A stretch of DNA of 64,000 nt from Hyphomicrobiales bacterium (GTDB taxonomy: Bacteria; Pseudomonadota; Alphaproteobacteria; Rhizobiales; Xanthobacteraceae). Both the position numbers and the translations under genes were made by a program. The notes under the pieces were generated by a model that had not been told where the DNA came from, did not search any database, and saw only the letters and a list, made by a program, of their open reading frames with translations. Below, in pieces: positions 61,908 through 64,000 of the stretch (the first letter of the stretch is position 1; each line of letters begins with the position of its first letter). The DNA lies in NCBI GenBank assembly GCA_017305715.1, contig JAFKKG010000018.1, positions 186,001 to 250,000 on the forward strand, given 5' to 3'.

Positions 61908-64000
61908 ATGCGTGACTGTTCGACCAACCGTGCTGGATTCGACCGCGTGCTGATGGCTGTCGCGGCAACCTTCCTCACGGTGTCCGCGACTTCTGCGCTG
62001 GCTCAGAGCGATGGGCCCCGGACCAGTGCTGCGGAGCTCGCGATCGATGCAGCGATCCCGCGTCCCGAACCGGCCAACGTTCCGCCGCCGACCGCCGCCG
62101 ATTTCAAGATGGACACCACTGCGGCCATACCCGCTGCGGCCAACACGGCAGCGTCCGCCCCGAGCGCGCCGGCGGCAAGCACCGTTGCAAAGGCTCCCGA
62201 TCCGAAGCCGGCCGACATCGTCACCGCTCCGGCCGAGACGGCCAAACCCGCCGACACCGCGGCCACGGCGCCCGCAGCACCTGCGCCTGCCGCCGCGGCG
62301 CCTGCCGCCGAACCGGTGAAGGCCGCAAGCAACGTTCCGGCGGCCGATCAGCCGGTCGCCGACAAGCTGCGCGAACTGCTTGCCAGCAAGACGCTGCGCA
62401 CCTTCGATCGCAAGGGCGAACGCGCCGCGGTCGAGAAATTCTACAGCGCCCGCGAATACGCCCCGCAATGGACGCAGGCCGGCAAACTGACCGCTGGCGC
62501 CAAGGGCGTCATCGCGCGCCTGCAGGACGCGGCGTCCGACGGGCTCAATCCCGCCGACTATCCGGTGCCGGATTTCGCCGCGGCGACCTCGCCCGATCAG
62601 CTGGCCGATGCCGAACTGAAGCTGACCGCGAGCATGCTGGATTATGCGCGCCAGGCCTATAGCAGCCGGATCCACTGGTCGCAGGTCTCGGCCGACATCC
62701 TCTATCCGGAGCATCCGACCGACCCGGCCGAAGTGCTGACCAACATCTCGACCGCCAAGGACACATCCGCAGCGCTCGACGGCTACAACCCGCAGCACAA
62801 GCTCTACAAGGATTTGAAGGCCAAGCTTGCCGAACTGCGCGGCCAGGGCGAAGGGCCGGTGATGCAGATCGCCGAAGGCGCGCCGCTCGCATTCAAGGCG
62901 GCCACCAAGAAGCAGCCGGAGGTCGCCCCCGACGATCCGCGCGTCCCGCAGCTCCGCGCCAAGCTCGGTGTCAGCGAACATCCTGACGACACCAGATACG
63001 ACGCCAAGGTCGCCGCAGCCGTGCGCAAGTTCCAGGAAGGCGCCGGCCTCAAGCCGACCGGCGTTCTCGACGACAAGACCGTCAAGGCCATCAACAGCCC
63101 GAAGCGCGACCGTCAGATCGACACCGTGATCGTCAACATGGAGCGCCTGCGCTGGCTGCCGCGCCAGCTCGGCGCGCCGTCGCTCAACAACGCCTATGTC
63201 ATTCTCAACGTGCCTGACTTCACGCTGAAGGTGATGCAGGGCGGCGCCCAGATCTGGACCACCCGCGTGGTGACCGGAAAGCCGGGAAACCACGCCACGC
63301 CGATGCTGACCGAGACGATGAAGTTCATCACGGTCAACCCGACCTGGAACGTGCCGCCGTCGATCATCTACAACGAATATCTGCCGGCGCTGCAGCAGGA
63401 TCCGACGGTGCTGCAACGGATGGGCCTGAAGCTGGAGCGCAACCGCGACGGCTCGATCCACATCTCGCAGCCGCCGGGTGAAGCCAATGCGCTCGGCCGC
63501 ATCCGCTTCAACTTCCCGAACAAGTTCCTGGTCTATCAGCACGACACCCCGGACAAGAACCTGTTCGCCAAGGAGGAGCGCGCCTTCAGCCATGGCTGCA
63601 TGCGGGTTCAGAATCCGGATCAATACGCTTCCACGCTGCTCAACATCGCGATGCCGAACGACAAATACACGCCGGAGAAAATCCGCGGCATGTATGGCCG
63701 CAGCGAGATCGACCTGAAATTCCCGACGCCGATCCCGGTCCACCTCACCTATCAGACCGCCTTCGTGGATGAGGCCGGCAAACTGCATATGCGCAAGGAC
63801 ATCTATGGCCGGGACGCCAAGATGCTGCCGATGCTCAAGAACTCCGGCAGCAAGGACCTGGAGAGCGTCGTCGCTCACGCCAATCCGAGCTATTCGCGCC
63901 CGCCCGGCTCCAGCCTGCCGGCCGGCGTCAACTTCGCCAGCGACAACACCTATTCCGGCCCCTCGTTCTTCGAGCGGCTGTTCGGCGGTCCGGCCGTCAA
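61908..64000 (+). CDS. L,D-transpeptidase, YcbB-like, secreted (at least 697 aa; runs off the right edge)
   Basis: Signal peptide RVLMAVAATFLTVSATSALA (residues 14-33), then an Ala/Pro-rich linker to about residue 140. A peptidoglycan-binding segment (VPQLRAKLGVSEHPDDTRYD) and the YkuD catalytic domain follow: NAYVILNVPDFTLKVMQGG, TPMLTETMKFITVNPTWNVP and FSHGCMRVQNPDQYA with the nucleophile Cys in S-H-G-C-M-R. It forms 3-3 crosslinks in peptidoglycan. ATG 61908 follows AAGGGGG by 7 nt. The 3' end lies beyond the window; the reading frame is open to the last base. Confidence 0.88.
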   Translation, partial: MRDCSTNRAGFDRVLMAVAATFLTVSATSALAQSDGPRTSAAELAIDAAIPRPEPANVPPPTAADFKMDTTAAIPAAANTAASAPSAPAASTVAKAPDPKPADIVTAPAETAKPADTAATAPAAPAPAAAAPAAEPVKAASNVPAADQPVADKLRELLASKTLRTFDRKGERAAVEKFYSAREYAPQWTQAGKLTAGAKGVIARLQDAASDGLNPADYPVPDFAAATSPDQLADAELKLTASMLDYARQAYSSRIHWSQVSADILYPEHPTDPAEVLTNISTAKDTSAALDGYNPQHKLYKDLKAKLAELRGQGEGPVMQIAEGAPLAFKAATKKQPEVAPDDPRVPQLRAKLGVSEHPDDTRYDAKVAAAVRKFQEGAGLKPTGVLDDKTVKAINSPKRDRQIDTVIVNMERLRWLPRQLGAPSLNNAYVILNVPDFTLKVMQGGAQIWTTRVVTGKPGNHATPMLTETMKFITVNPTWNVPPSIIYNEYLPALQQDPTVLQRMGLKLERNRDGSIHISQPPGEANALGRIRFNFPNKFLVYQHDTPDKNLFAKEERAFSHGCMRVQNPDQYASTLLNIAMPNDKYTPEKIRGMYGRSEIDLKFPTPIPVHLTYQTAFVDEAGKLHMRKDIYGRDAKMLPMLKNSGSKDLESVVAHANPSYSRPPGSSLPAGVNFASDNTYSGPSFFERLFGGPAV

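Overview
The window is high-GC DNA from an alphaproteobacterium of the order Hyphomicrobiales, most likely Bradyrhizobium or a close relative in the Nitrobacteraceae. This is an inference. It rests on a PdhS-type cell-cycle kinase, a phasin, split pntA genes beside the tiny aa3-oxidase subunit IV, a y4hA-type antiporter, GAAC-N7-GAAC (LexA) and TTAA-N7-TTAA (CtrA) boxes, tandem Irr-like boxes, and palindromic interspersed repeats of the kind common in Bradyrhizobium. No rRNA, tRNA, CRISPR array, transposase or phage gene was recognised. Most of the window reads as chromosomal backbone with small accessory islands and two gene remnants.

Layout, left to right. 0-8 kb: start of a phasin gene, a large PAS-rich histidine kinase (PdhS-like), a threonine dehydratase-like enzyme, a metallophosphoesterase, a cyclic-nucleotide-binding protein, and a 5'-truncated molybdopterin dehydrogenase. 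7.5-10.6 kb: iron(III) uptake genes (binding protein and fused permease) behind two tandem Irr-like boxes. 10.6-13.7 kb: a LysR gene divergent from a styrene/indole-type two-component flavin monooxygenase operon carrying an EthD-like gene. 13.8-18.9 kb: 3-oxoacid CoA-transferase, an AsmA-like protein and a Cys/Met-metabolism PLP enzyme. 18.9-25.2 kb: a phosphonate cluster (MFS, PhnY, PhnA, iron-type alcohol dehydrogenase) divergent from its own LysR gene. 25.2-26.1 kb: a repeat-rich gene-free stretch. 26.1-32.3 kb: two ABC transporters facing each other, a sugar type without an ATPase and a putrescine type without a binding protein.

32-48 kb: a TPR protein, a membrane adenylate/guanylate cyclase, GlpD, an ABC-F ATPase, a PAS-GGDEF-EAL protein, an FAD oxidoreductase, small coiled-coil proteins, an apparently SOS-controlled 70-residue protein, a diguanylate cyclase, purEK, aquaporin Z, rpsU with a perfect terminator, and a TPR lipoprotein. 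48-64 kb: a proline-rich membrane-anchored protein, a cupin, a Ca2+/H+ antiporter, a hydrolase, the three-gene proton-translocating transhydrogenase, cytochrome oxidase subunit IV, an AbrB-Doc toxin-antitoxin pair next to an intradiol-dioxygenase remnant, oligoendopeptidase F, an HTH/unknown pair, a TerC-family protein, a sigma-54 response regulator behind a CtrA box, and an L,D-transpeptidase that runs off the end.

The observation I rate highest is upstream of the ABC-F gene. A 22-codon leader ORF with a strong Shine-Dalgarno sequence overlaps one arm of a perfect hairpin. A mutually exclusive second hairpin follows, and its 3' strand is also perfectly complementary over 10 nt to the ABC-F ribosome-binding site. 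This is the four-segment architecture of an erm-type translational attenuator. Second is the phosphonate cluster. It has PhnY and PhnA but no PhnW within the window, and an iron-type alcohol dehydrogenase sits in first place, which suggests entry through 2-hydroxyethylphosphonate rather than 2-aminoethylphosphonate.
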